A stretch of 24,155 nucleotides of DNA, taken from positions 1 through 24,155 of the forward strand of contig UQKK01000044.1 of NCBI GenBank assembly GCA_900541505.1. The letters run 5' to 3'. The notes under the pieces are model-generated. The model was not told the origin of the DNA. It saw nothing but the letters and a program-made list of their open reading frames with translations, and did not search any database. This DNA is from an uncultured Ruminococcus sp. Its GTDB lineage: Bacteria; Bacillota; Clostridia; Lachnospirales; Lachnospiraceae. The position numbers were made by a program, and so were the translations under genes. Positions within the stretch are counted from its first letter, which is position 1, and each line of letters begins with the position of its first letter. This document shows positions 1-7,621 of this stretch, piece by piece.

Positions 1-123
1 TTTAAAGAGGGTGTGGAATTTAGTCCTGCACTGGAATTTACTTTTTCAAGTCAGCTTTCTTTGTTCTGAGACAATAGCTGTAAGTAGTTCTTTGTTTTCC
101 CCTCAAAAAAGCAGATTCCTGTA

Positions 124-152
124 TTGTATTTTTTCATTAAAAGTATTACAAT
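124..152 (+). promoter_or_regulatory. sigma-A type promoter for the small membrane protein gene
   Basis: A -35 box TTGTAT (124-129) and a -10 box TACAAT (147-152) are separated by exactly 17 bases and lie about 60 bases upstream of the TTG start at 216. A short hairpin (CCTGT 166-170 with ACAGG 176-180) falls in the predicted 5' leader. Bases 1-120 show no gene or clear signal that I can support. Confidence 0.5.
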
Positions 153-215
153 AAGAGTTGATTTACCTGTCAATTACAGGACAGGCAGTCATCTGACAGA
201 AAGGAGAGCATTACA

Positions 216-461
216 TTGAAAAAATTCTTAAAATGTTTTTTGATTCTCGCAGCCGTTGGCACCGCAATCGGAGCTGTCATTGCATACTTCTGCAAGGGAA
301 GCTGCCAGGAAGAGGGTACCTGCTCCGGAGAGGATTCTGATTTTACAGAAGATGAAGATTTTGATTTAGACGTGGATTTAAAACCTGTTGGCGACAGAGA
401 GTATGTTTCTCTCCAGAAGAACACAAGCGAAGATACAGAAGAAGAAAAAGAAAGTGAATAG
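216..461 (+). CDS. small single-pass membrane protein with acidic tail, function unknown
   Basis: This 81-residue protein starts at a TTG codon. The ribosome binding site AAGGAGAG (201-208) sits 7 bases upstream, and no ATG is as well placed. Residues about 4-25 form one hydrophobic segment, followed by FCKGSC and a very acidic C-terminal half rich in Asp and Glu that includes the run FDLDVDL. The segment reads as a membrane anchor with an acidic tail on one side. I do not recognise the family; it may be a lineage-specific protein. It is monocistronic, with its own promoter upstream and a hairpin terminator downstream, and is the first of only two plus-strand genes here. The coding call is supported by the Shine-Dalgarno sequence, promoter and terminator agreeing; the function is unknown. 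Confidence 0.72.
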   Translation: MKKFLKCFLILAAVGTAIGAVIAYFCKGSCQEEGTCSGEDSDFTEDEDFDLDVDLKPVGDREYVSLQKNTSEDTEEEKESE

Positions 462-514
462 GCAGTGGCTTCTGACACAGAAGTTTCTACCAGTAATCAA
501 AAAATTAATAGACT

Positions 515-568
515 AGCGGCGATGTTATATAGAGAAATTCCGTTTGATAATATCGCCGCTGTTTTCTT
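515..568 (+). terminator. rho-independent terminator after the small membrane protein gene
   Basis: AGCGGCGAT (515-523) pairs with ATCGCCGCT (552-560), with further TTAT/ATAA pairing inside, followed by GTTTTCTT. It lies 50 bases past the stop codon. On the minus strand the stem is followed by a T-rich stretch (AGTCTATTAATTTTTTG), so it may also end transcripts of the convergent gene at 598-1257. Confidence 0.75.
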
Positions 569-597
569 ATCGCATAATTTGTCCCACCTCAATGCTG

Positions 598-1257
598 TTA
601 ATCACATTTAATCAAGTGTGTTTCGTGCCTATTCCAAATAGTATCGTAGTATCTTACACAATCGCTAGGTTCAGAGTATTCTATCATTTTACATTCAACC
701 GCTGGTAAGGGCGGCAATAGAATAGACATCCATGCCGAAACTTCTTCCTTTTCACTATTTATACATATAATCAACTGATTTCTTATTTCTGTATTATATT
801 GGCGTACTTCGATATCACCACACTTTTTTCCAGTTTTTTCGGCTTCTTTTTCTGAATCAATCTTAATTGCTTTAAGCAACTCAAACGTTTCCCCTATTGA
901 ATTAGCAATCGCCTTGGTTCCTCGGTTTTCCATTAAGGAGGCTTCTGTGGTAATTTCTGAATCTTCCTTCGCCAACAAAAACTCCAATTTTCCGCCTTTT
1001 GCCAAATGATTAGTTAAAACTCGTCTATAAGAATGAGTAATACCTAGAGCGGAAAACCCTAAAATTTTGATAGTGGTACAATTTTTCATAGTTTTTTCAA
1101 GCGACTTTATATTTTTACCGTAAGGATATATTCTTTTAATACCATTTGAATGTAACTCTAGTCCTTTTTGCAATTTAGTAATAATTGCTGATAATATACC
1201 CGCAGTAAAAATTGATGAAATTATAGAAGAAACAACTATTTCAATAACCCAATTCAT
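598..1257 (-). CDS. membrane-anchored protein with possible PLD-like fold, function unknown
   Basis: This is a 219-residue protein. An N-terminal hydrophobic segment (about residues 4-28) would anchor it, leaving a soluble domain of about 185 residues. The domain begins with a beta-alpha-beta pattern (TIKILGFSAL about 61-70, then KGGKLEFLLAKE about 88-99). It later holds the pattern Arg-x-Tyr, LIICINSE and a C-terminal Tyr-x-x-x-Trp. This layout recalls single-repeat phospholipase D-like domains, but no HxKxxxxD catalytic motif is visible, so I call a fold resemblance only, not an enzyme. The start has AAAGGA about 12 bases upstream. The gene is visibly more AT-rich than its neighbours, which may mean transfer. 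It lies about 80 bases after the MocR gene and could be read from the same transcript. Confidence 0.75.
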   Translation of the reverse strand: MNWVIEIVVSSIISSIFTAGILSAIITKLQKGLELHSNGIKRIYPYGKNIKSLEKTMKNCTTIKILGFSALGITHSYRRVLTNHLAKGGKLEFLLAKEDSEITTEASLMENRGTKAIANSIGETFELLKAIKIDSEKEAEKTGKKCGDIEVRQYNTEIRNQLIICINSEKEEVSAWMSILLPPLPAVECKMIEYSEPSDCVRYYDTIWNRHETHLIKCD

Positions 1258-1337
1258 CTTTATCCGATTCCTTTCTTAATCATTAACTCAAAAACACCTA
1301 TCTATTCATCCACTTTTTTAGCTTACTGCATATCTTT

Positions 1338-2765
1338 TTAGCAATATTCCCACGCCTCTCCCAACAATTTCACCGCTTCCCGAATCTTTCCCTCCCCCAT
1401 ATTGGCATATCCAAGCAAGATTACAGCACCTTTTCCTGATTTTTCCCCTTCTCTGTCTTCTTTTTCACCACTTCCAACAAAATATTCCGAGAGTCCGTAT
1501 ACTTTGACTCCTTTCACCGCCGCTCTTTCTATCAATTCACGTTCGCTCTTTCCCGCAAAATGCAGAAGCAAATGAACGCCTGCGTTCTCGCCGGAAATCT
1601 CGAAATCTAAATTCATCCCTTTTAAGCAGCCGAGCAGAGTGTCATGCCTACTCTTATACAGTGCCCTTGACTTATTTAAATGCCTCTCATAATGTCCCTC
1701 TTCAATAAAACGCTGCAAAATCAACTGGTCCACTTTTGATACGGTAGAATTTAAAAACCGGCATTTTTCCCGGTAAATTTCTAAAATCGGCTTCGGAAGT
1801 ACAATGTAGCCCATGCGTATTGCGGGGGCTATGGATTTGGAAAATGTTCCGGTGTAAATCACCTTTTCATGGGCATCATATCCCTGGAGCGCCGGGATAG
1901 GCTTTCCTTTGTAACGGAATTCACTGTCATAGTCATCTTCGATGATATATCTTTCCGCTTTTTCCTCCGCCCACCTCAAAAGCTCCATTCTTCTCTTGAT
2001 GGGCATAACGATTCCCAGAGGGTATTGGTGGGAAGGCATCACAAAGGCTATATCCGCTCCGGATTGTTCCAGTTCTGGGATACACATTCCCTTTTCGTCC
2101 ATATTCACAGTACAGACCTCGTAAGAAAGATTTTCAAACAATCGGTACGCCTGTCTGTATGTGGGATTTTCCAACGCCACCTTATGATTCGGACCGATAA
2201 TCGTCGTCAGCAGCATAAGCAGATAATCGTTTCCTGCACCAACGATAATCTGCTCTGCATCGCAATTGACCCCTCTTGCCTGATGCAGATAACTGCTGAT
2301 TGCATTTCTAAGTCCGTATTCCCCCTGCGAATCTCCCAGACGAAAAAGCTCTGCCTTATCATCGCCCAGACTTTCTTTGGAAAGTTTTCTCCAGGCATTG
2401 TAGGGGAAACTTTTCAAATCCACACCGTTTGGAGTAAAATCGTATAAATAGTCCTTCTCCTGCTGTTTTTTCTGCACGTCTGTCTTTTTCGCCGGGCGCT
2501 TCAGTCTGTACAGCCCTTCAATAGCAGAGACGAAATAACCTCTGCATGATTGGGCTTCCACATATCCCTCTGATAAAAGCTGTGCATATGCGGAATCCAC
2601 TGTACTCCTGCTCACTTCCAGGTAAGCGCTGAGCTGCCTTGTTGAAGGAAGTTTGTCCCCGCTTTTGAGTCGTCCCTCCTGGATATCCTGTTTAATATAG
2701 GCATAAATCTGTTCGTACAGAGGTGTTTCGGAATCTGTCCGCAAATGAATGGTTAGTTCGTTCAT
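1338..2765 (-). CDS. MocR-family transcriptional regulator (GntR HTH + aminotransferase-like domain)
   Basis: An N-terminal GntR-type winged helix (residues about 8-70: PLYEQIYAYIKQDI, LPSTRQLSAYLEVSRSTV, LLSEGYVE) is followed by a class I aminotransferase-fold domain (about 105-475). The PLP signatures are visible: IIEDDYDSEFRY and GTFSKSIAPAIRMGY, where the Lys should carry PLP. Members such as PdxR and GabR use the cofactor-binding domain as an effector sensor and act in the cytoplasm. I chose the ATG at 2765 because AAGGGGA lies 7 bases upstream; an earlier in-frame start at 2789 has no good ribosome binding site. The target is unclear: no pyridoxal, GABA or amino-acid pathway gene is next to it. 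It sits just after the glnS terminator with no obvious promoter of its own, so some readthrough is possible. Confidence 0.92.
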   Translation of the reverse strand: MNELTIHLRTDSETPLYEQIYAYIKQDIQEGRLKSGDKLPSTRQLSAYLEVSRSTVDSAYAQLLSEGYVEAQSCRGYFVSAIEGLYRLKRPAKKTDVQKKQQEKDYLYDFTPNGVDLKSFPYNAWRKLSKESLGDDKAELFRLGDSQGEYGLRNAISSYLHQARGVNCDAEQIIVGAGNDYLLMLLTTIIGPNHKVALENPTYRQAYRLFENLSYEVCTVNMDEKGMCIPELEQSGADIAFVMPSHQYPLGIVMPIKRRMELLRWAEEKAERYIIEDDYDSEFRYKGKPIPALQGYDAHEKVIYTGTFSKSIAPAIRMGYIVLPKPILEIYREKCRFLNSTVSKVDQLILQRFIEEGHYERHLNKSRALYKSRHDTLLGCLKGMNLDFEISGENAGVHLLLHFAGKSERELIERAAVKGVKVYGLSEYFVGSGEKEDREGEKSGKGAVILLGYANMGEGKIREAVKLLGEAWEYC

Positions 2766-2801
2766 CTCGTTTTCCCCTTTCTTAACCAAGCCAGTTGAGA
2801 G

Positions 2802-2838
2802 AAAAAATGTGGCAGGTCACTGAAAAGCAAACCTGCCA
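2802..2838 (-). terminator. rho-independent terminator of glnS
   Basis: On the minus strand TGGCAGGT and ACCTGCCA (plus positions 2831-2838 and 2810-2817) form an 8-bp stem, followed by CATTTTTTCTCT. It lies directly after the glnS stop codon and just upstream of the MocR gene. Confidence 0.8.
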
Positions 2839-2844
2839 TATTTT

Positions 2845-4512
2845 CTATTTTGGAAGTTTAAACGAGCTCTTCAAGGATACAATCCGGTTAAACACCAACG
2901 CTTCCGGCGCGGAATCCTTCGCATCGATACAGAAGTATCCGTTCCGCACAAACTGAAAGCTGTCGTATGCCTTCGCACCTTCAAAGCTCGGTTCCACATA
3001 AGCTTCTTTTACAACAGTCAGGGAGTTGGGATTTAAGTTCAAAGAGCCATCTTCCTTGTTGTAGACTCCCTTCTCCTCGTCAATCAGATTCTCATACAGC
3101 CGCACTTCCGCTTTCTGTGCGTAAGCCGCGGGTACCCAGTGTATGGTTCCCTTCACTTTTCTTCCCGTGAAGCCGCTTCCCGCTTTCGTCTCCGGGTCGT
3201 AGGTACAGTGCACTTCCGTCACCTTTCCATTCTCGTCTTTCACAAAGCTGACGCACTTCACGAAATACGCATGCATGAGACGCACCTCATTGCCGGGGAA
3301 GAGGCGGAAATATTTCTTCGGAGGTTCCTCCATGAAATCGTCTCTCTCTATATACAGTTCCCTGCCAAACGGCACTTTGCGCACGCCCAAAGCTTCATTT
3401 TCCAGATTATTCGCTACATCCAGGTATTCCACCTGTCCTTCCGGGTAGTTGTCGATGACAAGCTTGATGGGGTCAAGCACCGCCATCATCCTAGGCTTTT
3501 TCATCTTCAGGTCTTCCCGGATACAGTATTCCAGCATGGCGTAGTCGACAGAACTCTGGCTCTTAGACACTCCGCACATGTCGATGAACATTTTGATAGA
3601 CTCCGGCGTAAATCCTCTTCTTCTGAGAGCTGCGATGGATACCAGACGCGGGTCATCCCAACCGTCCACAATATGGTCTTCCACCAGCTTTTTGATATAA
3701 CGCTTTCCTGTCACTACATTTGTTAAATATAATTTGGCAAATTCAATCTGTCTCGGCGGATTCTCAAACTCACATTCCTGTACGACCCAGTCATACAGCG
3801 GTCTGTGGTCCTCAAACTCCAGTGTACAGATGGAGTGTGTGATGCCCTCAATGGCATCCTCGATAGGATGCGCAAAGTCGTACATCGGATAAATGCACCA
3901 TTTATCCCCTGTGTTATGGTGGTTCATATGTGCCACACGGTAAAGGATGGGGTCTCTCATATTGATGTTCGGCGATGCCATATCAATCTTCGCCCGCAAT
4001 ACTCTCTCTCCATCTTTAAATTTCCCGTCCTTCATCGCCTCAAACAGTTCCAGGTTCTCTTCCACGGTACGGTTTCTGTAAGGGCTTTCCTTTCCCGCTT
4101 CTGTCAGAGTCCCTCTGTATTCCCGGATTTCCTCCGGTGAAAGGTCACACACGTATGCCTTTCCTTTTTTGATGAGCTTCACCGCGCAGTCATACATTTC
4201 ATCAAAATAATCGGAGGCGAAGTACAAATGGTCCTTCCAGTCAGCGCCCAGCCATTTGATGTCTTCCTTGATGGAATCTACAAACTCCACCTTTTCTTTG
4301 GTGGGATTGGTATCATCAAAGCGCATATGGAACTCTCCGTTGTATTTCTGGGCGAGTCCGTAGTTTAAAAGTATTGATTTTGCATGTCCTATATGAAGAT
4401 AGCCGTTTGGTTCCGGCGGGAAACGGGTACAGACATGGTCATACACTCCTTCTGCCAAGTCCTTATCGATTTCCTGCTCTATAAAATTCTTTGAAACGGT
4501 TTCGTTTTCCAT
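2845..4512 (-). CDS. glnS: glutaminyl-tRNA synthetase
   Basis: This 555-residue class I aminoacyl-tRNA synthetase attaches glutamine to tRNA-Gln in the cytoplasm. The catalytic domain begins with PPEPNGYLHIGHAKS (HIGH at residues 40-43). GlnRS-type signatures follow: FDDTNP, YPMYDFAHPIEDA, SICTLEFEDHRPLYDW and GWDDPRL...LRRRGF. The C-terminal half matches the beta-barrel anticodon-binding region (DPIKLVIDNY about 340, HWVPA about 460). The KMSKS-equivalent loop reads VVTGKRYIKK (about 266-275) where E. coli GlnRS has VMSKRKL; this is probably a lineage variant but worth noting. Length fits the family. AGGAGG lies 5 bases before the ATG, and a good promoter is upstream. Many Firmicutes lack GlnRS and use GluRS plus GatCAB, so its presence is a clade marker. 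Confidence 0.97.
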   Translation of the reverse strand: MENETVSKNFIEQEIDKDLAEGVYDHVCTRFPPEPNGYLHIGHAKSILLNYGLAQKYNGEFHMRFDDTNPTKEKVEFVDSIKEDIKWLGADWKDHLYFASDYFDEMYDCAVKLIKKGKAYVCDLSPEEIREYRGTLTEAGKESPYRNRTVEENLELFEAMKDGKFKDGERVLRAKIDMASPNINMRDPILYRVAHMNHHNTGDKWCIYPMYDFAHPIEDAIEGITHSICTLEFEDHRPLYDWVVQECEFENPPRQIEFAKLYLTNVVTGKRYIKKLVEDHIVDGWDDPRLVSIAALRRRGFTPESIKMFIDMCGVSKSQSSVDYAMLEYCIREDLKMKKPRMMAVLDPIKLVIDNYPEGQVEYLDVANNLENEALGVRKVPFGRELYIERDDFMEEPPKKYFRLFPGNEVRLMHAYFVKCVSFVKDENGKVTEVHCTYDPETKAGSGFTGRKVKGTIHWVPAAYAQKAEVRLYENLIDEEKGVYNKEDGSLNLNPNSLTVVKEAYVEPSFEGAKAYDSFQFVRNGYFCIDAKDSAPEALVFNRIVSLKSSFKLPK

Positions 4513-4547
4513 GATTTCCTCCTCAAACGCGAACTTTTACGTTCCTA

Positions 4548-4576
4548 ATCTTACCATAAAAAGCCAGGCTCTACAA
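4548..4576 (-). promoter_or_regulatory. sigma-A promoter of glnS
   Basis: On the minus strand TTGTAG (-35, plus 4571-4576) is followed after 17 bases by TAAGAT (-10, plus 4548-4553). The -10 is extended by TGG. It lies about 36 bases upstream of the glnS start. Confidence 0.65.
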
Positions 4577-4700
4577 GGTCTGACTTGACCTTTCTCTTGC
4601 TGCGCTTTTCCTTCCTGTTTTGAGACTGCCTCTTACAGACAATATGTAACGACTGCCGTTTTCATATTTTTTCTTTTTGTTTCCTTTATGAGTGATTCTA

Positions 4701-4709
4701 TGGTATACT
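4701..4709 (+). promoter_or_regulatory. candidate extended -10 promoter of the NSS transporter gene
   Basis: TGGTATACT (4701-4709) is a good extended -10 element about 73 bases before the ATG, but no clear -35 box is seen. A TTGACA (4717-4722) also occurs, but no matching -10 lies 16-18 bases after it. The intergenic stretch 4554-4781 otherwise holds nothing I can name. Confidence 0.4.
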
Positions 4710-4781
4710 TGAGAAGTTGACATTCTATATCGAAAATCAACAGCATACATAAACGCAAATTTGATGGAAAGGATTTACTAT

Positions 4782-6254
4782 ATGAAAAGAGAAAAATTTG
4801 GCTCCCGCCTCGGTTTCATCCTCGTCTCGGCAGGATGTGCCATCGGACTTGGAAATGTGTGGAAATTTCCCTACATGACCGGGCAATACGGCGGGGCTGC
4901 CTTTATCCTGATTTACCTTTTGTTCCTGGTCATTCTCGGCATGCCTATCATTGTCTGCGAGTTCAGCGTAGGACGCGCCAGCCAGAAAAGTATCGCCACC
5001 TCCTACAATACGCTGGAGCCCGAAGGTTCCCGGTGGCATTATACAAGATGGTTCGCCATTGCCGGAAATTATCTACTGGTCATGTTCTATTCCATGGTGG
5101 GCGGCTGGATGCTGTACTACTGCTTCCGCATGGCAAAAGGTGAATTTGTCAAAGTGTCCTCCGCCGTTGTGGAACAGAAATATGATGCTATGCTCCAGTC
5201 ACCGGGCACACTGCTGTTCTGGACCATTGCCGTGATTTTGATTTCTTTTGGTATCTGCAGCATCGGTCTGCAAAAGGGTGTGGAAAAAATCATGAAGATT
5301 ACCATGCTCTGCCTGCTCGCCATCATGGTCGTACTCGCTGTGCGCTCCGTCACACTCTCCGGCTCCGCTGAAGGGCTTAGATTCTATCTGATTCCGGATT
5401 TCCAGAGGATGAAGGACAATGGAATCGGAAACGTGGTGTTCGGCGCCATGAGCCAGTCATTTTTCACCTTGAGCATCGGAATGGGCGGAATGGCAATCTT
5501 CGGAAGCTACCTGGACAAGTCCCGCTCCCTCACCGGAGAATCCTTGAGCATCGTTCTTTTGGATACCTTCGTAGCACTTACAGCAGGACTCATCGTTATC
5601 CCTGCCTGCTTTGCCTTTGACGTGGAGCCCGCTGCCGGTCCCGGACTGGTGTTTATCACCCTGCCGAACATCTTCGCGCAAATGACGGGAGGCCGTATTT
5701 GGGGCGCGCTGTTCTTTCTGTTTTTATTCTTTGCCGCCCTTTCCACCATTGTGGGTGTTTTTGAAAATATTGTCTCCTTTGGCATGGATTTATTTGGGCT
5801 CTCCCGGAAAAAAGCGGTGGGAATCAACATTCTGCTCATCATTGTGCTGAGCATCCCCTGCATTCTGGGCTTCAATCTGCTGTCAGGATTCCAGCCTCTG
5901 GGAACAGGCACAAATATCATGGATTTAGAAGACTTCCTTGTCTCCAACAACATCCTGCCTCTGGGCTCTGTTGTATACCTGCTATTCTGTACCCACAAAA
6001 ATGGCTGGGGCTGGGACAACTTTATCCGCGAGGCAAATTCCGGACAAGGGCTGAAATTCCCGCAGTTCCTGCGCGGGTATATGACCTATGTGCTGCCCTG
6101 GATTGTCGTTATCATCTATCTAAAAGGATATTATGATAAATTCAGCACACAGAGCTCTGCCGTGTTTATCATCTGGATGCTCATCGCTTTTGCCTTCCTT
6201 TTCATGATACTGGCAGTCAGCCGGAAAAAAGGAAAATCTGGCACGGGGAAATAA
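4782..6254 (+). CDS. sodium-dependent transporter, neurotransmitter:sodium symporter (NSS/SNF) family
   Basis: This is a membrane symporter of about 490 residues with the LeuT fold, predicted to take up an amino acid with Na+. The family signature opens the protein: SRLGFILVSAGCAIGLGNVW then KFPYMTGQYGGAAF, the unwound TM1 region that holds the Na+ and substrate sites. Further segments follow the expected 11-12 helix pattern, including FFTLSIGMGGM (TM6 region) and FAALSTIVGVFENIV (TM8 region). The ATG at 4782 is chosen because GGAAAGGA (4766-4773) lies 8 bases upstream; an in-frame TTG at 4761 precedes that site. The substrate cannot be read directly; bacterial relatives MhsT and TnaT carry hydrophobic amino acids. 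It is a single-gene unit, divergent from glnS and closed by a repeat and a terminator. Confidence 0.93.
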   Translation: MKREKFGSRLGFILVSAGCAIGLGNVWKFPYMTGQYGGAAFILIYLLFLVILGMPIIVCEFSVGRASQKSIATSYNTLEPEGSRWHYTRWFAIAGNYLLVMFYSMVGGWMLYYCFRMAKGEFVKVSSAVVEQKYDAMLQSPGTLLFWTIAVILISFGICSIGLQKGVEKIMKITMLCLLAIMVVLAVRSVTLSGSAEGLRFYLIPDFQRMKDNGIGNVVFGAMSQSFFTLSIGMGGMAIFGSYLDKSRSLTGESLSIVLLDTFVALTAGLIVIPACFAFDVEPAAGPGLVFITLPNIFAQMTGGRIWGALFFLFLFFAALSTIVGVFENIVSFGMDLFGLSRKKAVGINILLIIVLSIPCILGFNLLSGFQPLGTGTNIMDLEDFLVSNNILPLGSVVYLLFCTHKNGWGWDNFIREANSGQGLKFPQFLRGYMTYVLPWIVVIIYLKGYYDKFSTQSSAVFIIWMLIAFAFLFMILAVSRKKGKSGTGK

Positions 6255-6268
6255 ATAAAGAATCGCAA

Positions 6269-6318
6269 AGAGTTCCGCCTGCGGAACTTTCGCGCCGAGC
6301 AGGGAACGAAGTTTCCTA
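6269..6318. repeat. dispersed palindromic repeat, short copy
   Basis: The 32 bases at 6269-6300 match 20999-21030 with 3 differences. They contain the hairpin AGTTCCGC-CT-GCGGAACT followed by TTCGCGCCGAGC. Next comes AGGGAACGAAGTTTCCTA (6301-6318), which resembles AGGAAACAAAGTTTCCTA at the far end of the copy near 21160. This copy therefore looks like the longer one with its middle of about 120 bases missing. It lies in the 3' region of the NSS gene. Confidence 0.6.
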
Positions 6319-6338
6319 GAACTTTCCTAATATTGAAC

Positions 6339-6379
6339 AAAAAGTCCTGACAACACGCAATGAATTGTCAGGACTTTTT
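6339..6379. terminator. bidirectional rho-independent terminator
   Basis: A perfect 15-bp stem, AAAAAGTCCTGACAA (6339-6353) with TTGTCAGGACTTTTT (6365-6379), surrounds an 11-base loop. The A and T tracts serve both strands. It separates the convergent NSS transporter and Nudix genes. Confidence 0.9.
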
Positions 6380-6400
6380 CTCGGATTCAACATATACTTT

Positions 6401-7120
6401 CTAATCCGTTCCCATTCTCTCTTTTAATTTCCCCAATGCCTGCACGATGATTGCCGCGTGGTCCGCCGCTATCCTTCCCCGCTCTTTTATCTCATAGCGC
6501 TCCTCCCTGATGATTCCGGTGCGCACCTTTCTCTCCACCACCGCGCAGGTCCGAATCCCTTTTTCCCGGTTTTCTACTTTCAGGCTATAGGTCGTCCGAA
6601 TCCATCCGCTCTCTTCCGCTCTGGCAGTCTCCTCAAGAGAAACATCACACCAGACAGCATCTGCGGCGTCATCTCCTGCTTCCACTTCCACCTCGCTGCG
6701 CTTCACAAGCGCCATGTACGCAGTGGTGATGACACGCGCCCTGGGGTCCCTGTCAAAATCTCCCCAGGTGCCTATCTGCTCCATGGCAATTCCTCTGACC
6801 TTTGTCTCCTCCTCAAGTTCCCGCCGTGCTGTATCATCCAGATTCTCTTTCAGATTGATAAATCCGCCCGGCAATGCCCAGAAACCAATGCTGGGATGGT
6901 TTTTCCGACGAATGAGCAGCAGCCGGAGATTTTCCGGCAAATTTGCCGGGTTTTTCTCGAACTCTCCCTCGTAAGAAAACACCACCGCATCAGTCGTACA
7001 GCTTGGGGTTTTATATCTGTAGGGGTCATATGCCTCAAGAAATTCATCCAATGTCTGACCTGCTTCGTTCTTCTCTCCTGTACCGTAAAATGCAGAATAA
7101 TCTTTAAAAAATGCTGGCAT
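6401..7120 (-). CDS. Nudix hydrolase
   Basis: This 239-residue protein carries a Nudix box at residues 86-108: GFINLKE, then ARRELEEETKV. It fits Gx5Ex7REUxEExGU except that Lys107 stands in place of the usual Gly. It is preceded by LLLIRRKNHPSIGFWALPGG, which is typical of the ADP-ribose or NAD-related (NrtR/ADPRase-like) Nudix subfamily. The family cleaves nucleoside diphosphates linked to another moiety and needs Mg2+. An N-terminal extension with DEFLEAYDPYRYKTPS precedes the fold, and a basic, helical C-terminal tail follows (about 195-239). That tail could be a DNA-binding wing, as in NrtR, but I cannot prove this. It lies 15 bases after a small hypothetical gene and shares its promoter. 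The substrate is not determined. Confidence 0.9.
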   Translation of the reverse strand: MPAFFKDYSAFYGTGEKNEAGQTLDEFLEAYDPYRYKTPSCTTDAVVFSYEGEFEKNPANLPENLRLLLIRRKNHPSIGFWALPGGFINLKENLDDTARRELEEETKVRGIAMEQIGTWGDFDRDPRARVITTAYMALVKRSEVEVEAGDDAADAVWCDVSLEETARAEESGWIRTTYSLKVENREKGIRTCAVVERKVRTGIIREERYEIKERGRIAADHAAIIVQALGKLKERMGTD

Positions 7121-7135
7121 GACACGTTCACTCCT

Positions 7136-7465
7136 TTATGAAAAATACTGTCCAATCTCTATGGAAAGATATATAAATTCTAGCACATCTTCCTTAAGTT
7201 TTCCTGTATTTTTCAAAAAAATATCATAATCCGGAATCCCTGTATATCTGTCGTTTGCCGCCGCCCAGTCCCTGTACAGAACAGCGCTCAGCTTGTCCAT
7301 ATCCTTATCCTCTGTCCGCTCCGCAATCTCGATATTATTTTTCATCGCTTCCAGATAACGGCTGAAATGAGGTTTTCTGTGTTTCTCCATACGCTTGAGA
7401 AATGCCATCATTTTTGACAGGCTTTCTTTTAAACATTTCATTTCTTCTGTGCTCAATACCCGCAT
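7136..7465 (-). CDS. hypothetical helical protein, first gene of the Nudix operon
   Basis: About 109 residues, charged and mostly helical, with no signal peptide or membrane segment (motifs RVLSTEEMKCLKESL, RDWAAANDRY and LEFIYLSIEIGQ). I do not recognise a family. The reading frame opens earlier, at 7519, but that start falls on the predicted -10 element (7510-7515). I therefore prefer the ATG at 7465, although its ribosome binding site (AGGA, 3-4 bases away) is weak. The stop is 15 bases from the Nudix start, so the two are probably co-transcribed. A functional link is inferred from position only. Confidence 0.62.
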   Translation of the reverse strand: MRVLSTEEMKCLKESLSKMMAFLKRMEKHRKPHFSRYLEAMKNNIEIAERTEDKDMDKLSAVLYRDWAAANDRYTGIPDYDIFLKNTGKLKEDVLEFIYLSIEIGQYFS

Positions 7466-7509
7466 GATTCCTGCTTTACCGCACCTTGCACACCTTAGAC
7501 CTACTATTA

Positions 7510-7518
7510 AGTATAGCA
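7510..7518 (-). promoter_or_regulatory. extended -10 promoter for the hypothetical-Nudix operon
   Basis: On the minus strand TGCTATACT (plus 7518-7510) is an extended -10 element about 45 bases upstream of the ATG at 7465. No good -35 box is seen 17 bases away. Further upstream an inverted repeat AGTACG-CA-CGTACT (7572-7585) could be an operator, or could be chance. Confidence 0.45.
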
Positions 7519-7621
7519 CAGTTATTTTACCTTATTTTTACATTGTAAAGAATCGTGGCACACCGGTTTTAAGTACGCACGTACTAAGATATAGAGATTT
7601 TCTCCCGGCAGTGTCTCGTTA

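Noticed and set aside
1869..2447. Long plus-strand open frame of 192 codons inside the MocR gene
   Set aside because: It is antisense to a well supported gene, has no ribosome binding site and reads as low-quality protein.
3139..3726. Plus-strand open frame of 195 codons inside glnS
   Set aside because: It is the opposite strand of a conserved synthetase; His/Phe/Arg-rich shadow translation with no start signal.
4717..4722. TTGACA upstream of the NSS gene as a -35 box
   Set aside because: No -10-like hexamer stands 16-18 bases downstream; the extended -10 at 4701 is a better candidate.
6458..7141. Plus-strand open frame of 227 codons over the Nudix gene
   Set aside because: It mirrors the Nudix gene, which has a clear Nudix box; this frame shows no recognisable motif.
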